Below, one piece after another: positions 6,730 to 8,573 of a DNA stretch of 8,573 bases. Position 1 is the stretch's first letter; every line of letters begins with the position of its first letter. Both the position numbers and the translations under genes were made by a program. The notes beneath the pieces are model-generated. The model was not told the DNA's origin. It made no database searches and saw only the letters and a program-made list of their open reading frames with translations. Location: positions 1 through 8,573 of the forward strand of contig JADBKA010000201.1 in the NCBI GenBank assembly GCA_014896635.1. Direction: 5' to 3'. The stretch is from Ktedonobacteraceae bacterium (lineage in GTDB: Bacteria > Chloroflexota > Ktedonobacteria > Ktedonobacterales > Ktedonobacteraceae).

Positions 6730-6758
6730 TTGACAGGAGAGCGTGGGCATGTGACAAT
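6730..6758 (+). promoter_or_regulatory. glnA promoter, consensus -35 and extended -10
   Basis: TTGACA (6730-6735) is a perfect -35. With a 17-base spacer it meets GACAAT (6753-6758), a 4/6 match preceded by TG one base upstream, so it reads as an extended -10. Transcription would begin near 6765, leaving an untranslated leader of about 90 bases. The leader holds a small hairpin, GGGGA (6774-6778) with TCCCC (6784-6788), lacking a following T tract. No TGTNA-N7-TNACA GlnR/TnrA-type site was recognised. Confidence 0.6.
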
Positions 6759-6854
6759 GCTAGCAGGTTTAACGGGGAAGATCTCCCCATTCTCTACTTT
6801 ATGCTAAAAATATAAGAAATATGGGCAGAGGCCGTCTGAGCAGAGGAGCTGGAC

Positions 6855-8249
6855 ATGGCAGAGCGAAAAAATACCACCGCTGAACAGGTCATGGCAACGA
6901 TCAATCATGAGCGTGTGCGTTTTGTCAATCTGGAGTTTACTGATATCGTAGGGATGGCAAAGTGCGTGACGATTCCAGTAGAACAATTCGCCGATTGTAT
7001 TACACGCGGCAAGTGGTTTGATGGTTCTTCTCTCGAAGGATTCGCGCGCATTGCCGAAAGCGATATGTACCTCTTCCCCGATCTCTCGACCTTTGCTGTG
7101 CTACCGGCCTATGTACATCCTATCCCCGCGCACCAGCAGAGCGCGGATGAGGATATTGATAGCGGAGAGGTGGTGGCGCGGGTCATCTGCGATGTGCGCA
7201 CGCCTGATGGTGAGGCGTTTGACGGTGATCCACGTGCGGCGCTGGCGCGTGCGATAGAGGCAGCGCGCGCGATGGGCTACAGATTTCTGGCAGCGCCGGA
7301 ACTGGAGTTTTTCCTTTTGCGCTATGAAGACAAGACGGCTGTTCCTCTGGCGCACGACCGGGGCAGTTACTTCGATCTCTCAACCGACCTGGCATCCGCT
7401 GTGCGTGGACAGATGGTCCATGCCTTGCAACAGATGGGTATTATGATTGAGGCCAGCCATCATGAAGTCGCAGCAGGCCAGCACGAACTGGATTTTGAGA
7501 TGCGCGACGCGATGCAGATTGCCGATGGACTGATGACCGCCAGATATGTGCTCAAAGCAATTGCCGCACAACATGGCCTTTACGCCACATTTCTGCCCAA
7601 ACCATTCTTCGGCGTCAATGGCTCCGGCCTGCATATCCATCAGCAACTGGCTAGCCTCGAAACAGGAAAAAACGTTTTTGTTGACGAGCGAGCCGAGTAT
7701 GGTCTTTCAGAGATCGGACGCTGCTTTATCACTGGGCAACTCGCTCATGCGCGCGCCATGTGCGCCATCCTGGCGCCGCTCGTGAACTCTTACAAGCGGC
7801 TGGTACGTGGTTTTGAAGCTCCTGTTCATATTAACTGGGGACGCATTAATCGCCAGGCACTGATCCGCGTGCCGCGCCTGAGCGCCGATCCTCAGTCGTC
7901 TATGCGTGTTGAGTTACGTTGCGCCGATCCCAGTTGTAATCCTTATCTCGCGCTCGCGGTGATGCTGCGCGCCGGACTGGACGGCATCCAGCGCAAGTTG
8001 ACGCTGCCGGCGGCGATGGACGAGAATCTCTTCTTGCAGGATGATACGGACTGGGTGCGACCGCGCGTCCGCCTGCTGCCCGCTACGCTTGGCGAGGCTC
8101 TCGATGCGCTACGTGAGGATGTGCTGATTCGTGAGATTCTCGGCGACGCGCTCTACGAAGGCTTTGTCGATGCCAAAAACATCGAATGGAGCGAGTATAG
8201 CCAGCAGGTGCATTCCTGGGAAGTCGAACGCTACCTGCCCATCTTCTGA
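6855..8249 (+). CDS. glnA: Type I glutamine synthetase, unadenylylated (alpha-like) form
   Basis: It joins ammonia to glutamate using ATP, the main entry of ammonium into amino acids, and acts in the cytosol as a dodecamer in known members. The 464 residues show DGSS at 56-59, PELEFF at 148-153, SHHEVAAGQHELDF at 201-214 (metal ligands Glu204 and Glu211), NGSGLHIH at 255-262, NSYKRL at 311-316, the flap GFEAP at 319-323 (Glu321) and RVELR at 351-355. The region matching the adenylylated tyrosine of GSI-beta reads NLFLQDD (391-397), with no Tyr. GFARIAESDM (62-71) keeps the Arg linked to feedback control in Bacillus. Oddities are Arg318 where Pro is usual (LVPG), Gln334 where Ser is usual (NRS), and an insert of about a dozen residues near 88-103. 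AGAGGAG (6842-6848) lies 6 bases before the ATG. A specialised GlnA-like ligase is the main alternative. Confidence 0.93.
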   Translation: MAERKNTTAEQVMATINHERVRFVNLEFTDIVGMAKCVTIPVEQFADCITRGKWFDGSSLEGFARIAESDMYLFPDLSTFAVLPAYVHPIPAHQQSADEDIDSGEVVARVICDVRTPDGEAFDGDPRAALARAIEAARAMGYRFLAAPELEFFLLRYEDKTAVPLAHDRGSYFDLSTDLASAVRGQMVHALQQMGIMIEASHHEVAAGQHELDFEMRDAMQIADGLMTARYVLKAIAAQHGLYATFLPKPFFGVNGSGLHIHQQLASLETGKNVFVDERAEYGLSEIGRCFITGQLAHARAMCAILAPLVNSYKRLVRGFEAPVHINWGRINRQALIRVPRLSADPQSSMRVELRCADPSCNPYLALAVMLRAGLDGIQRKLTLPAAMDENLFLQDDTDWVRPRVRLLPATLGEALDALREDVLIREILGDALYEGFVDAKNIEWSEYSQQVHSWEVERYLPIF

Positions 8250-8271
8250 CTGACGCTCCATCTTCTCCCTA

Positions 8272-8280
8272 TGCTATAAT
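8272..8280 (+). promoter_or_regulatory. aroC extended -10 promoter
   Basis: TGCTATAAT is a perfect TATAAT (8275-8280) with TG one base upstream. No good -35 lies at 16-18 bases; CTGACG at 8250-8255 with a 19-base spacer is the nearest. Extended -10 promoters can work without one. Transcription would start near 8287, about 47 bases before the aroC ATG. No terminator is visible between the glnA stop and this site, so read-through from glnA is possible. Confidence 0.65.
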
Positions 8281-8333
8281 GGAACCGCGAAAAATAAGCT
8301 TATCAAAAAGAATACCAGAAGGAGCCAGAGGAG

Positions 8334-8573
8334 ATGTTTCGCTTCCTGACAGCGGGCGAATCGCACGGGCCATGCCTGACGATGATTGTCGAGGGTCTGC
8401 CCGCCGGCCTGGTTGTGGAAAAGAGCGTTATTGATGACGATTTGCACCGCCGGCAGGGGGGCTACGGTCGCGGCGGTCGCATGAAAATTGAGAAGGATAC
8501 GGTGCGTATCCTCTCCGGTGTGCGTCATGGCAGGACGCTCGGCTCGCCGATTACTATGCAGATTGAGAACCGC
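8334..8573 (+). CDS. aroC: Chorismate synthase, 5' part, cut by the window edge
   Basis: This enzyme makes chorismate from 5-enolpyruvylshikimate 3-phosphate, the last shikimate-pathway step before aromatic amino acids, folates and quinones split. It needs reduced FMN. The 80 visible residues hold the family's start motif AGESHG (7-12), the substrate/FMN-contact region [17 protein letters not shown] (39-55) and [13 protein letters not shown] (61-73), ending in a typical NR. This is roughly the first fifth of a protein usually 360-400 residues long, and the rest continues past 8573. The ATG is preceded by AGAAGGAG and GAGGAG within 16 bases. The start has its own extended -10 promoter, 84 bases behind the glnA stop. 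Confidence 0.95.
   Translation, partial: MFRFLTAGESHGPCLTMIVEGLPAGLVVEKSVIDDDLHRRQGGYGRGGRMKIEKDTVRILSGVRHGRTLGSPITMQIENR

Noticed and set aside
6534..6854. Purine or glutamine riboswitch ahead of the importer or glnA
   Set aside because: The importer leader is only about 54 bases, and the roughly 90-base glnA leader shows only a 5-base-pair hairpin with no aptamer core that I recognise.
8274..8528. 84-codon minus-strand open frame over aroC
   Set aside because: It is antisense to clearly recognisable chorismate synthase sequence and to the aroC promoter.

Overview
The window reads as an ordinary, moderate-GC bacterial chromosome segment. It holds six complete protein genes and the 5' end of a seventh. 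No mobile element, phage gene, CRISPR array, tRNA or rRNA was seen. The gene complement (an RsgA GTPase, a nucleoside-type ABC importer, a glutamine synthetase without the adenylylation tyrosine, and chorismate synthase) fits a free-living, prototrophic bacterium. The protein style and moderate GC remind me of Chloroflexota, perhaps the Ktedonobacteria. That placement is an impression I cannot test here.

Layout. Bases 1-341 hold no gene I can support. rsgA (357-1400, +) starts at a TTG behind a strong Shine-Dalgarno. It faces a small-molecule SAM methyltransferase gene (1483-2313, -), and the 82-base gap between them holds an intrinsic terminator serving the methyltransferase. A 199-base spacer follows. 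Next is a three-gene minus-strand operon, read from right to left: permease (6533-5172), second permease (5169-4222), tandem-domain ATPase (4108-2513). These encode the membrane and motor parts of a BMP-family (nucleoside or simple-sugar type) importer. The substrate-binding lipoprotein is not in the window. Bases 6534-6854 are a divergent control region with a promoter for each direction and several inverted repeats. glnA (6855-8249, +) follows, then an extended -10 promoter and the first 80 codons of aroC (8334 to the window edge).

How the parts relate. The importer and glutamine synthetase share one control region, so nitrogen- or purine-linked co-control is plausible but unproven. RsgA, the methyltransferase and chorismate synthase serve unrelated jobs: ribosome assembly, lipid or polyketide tailoring, and aromatic synthesis.

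I found no convincing new biological system. The signals most worth checking are non-coding: a dyad filling the spacer of the importer promoter, a 17-base palindrome between the two divergent promoters, and two mutually exclusive hairpins between the second permease and the ATPase. There are also unusual substitutions at conserved glutamine synthetase positions.
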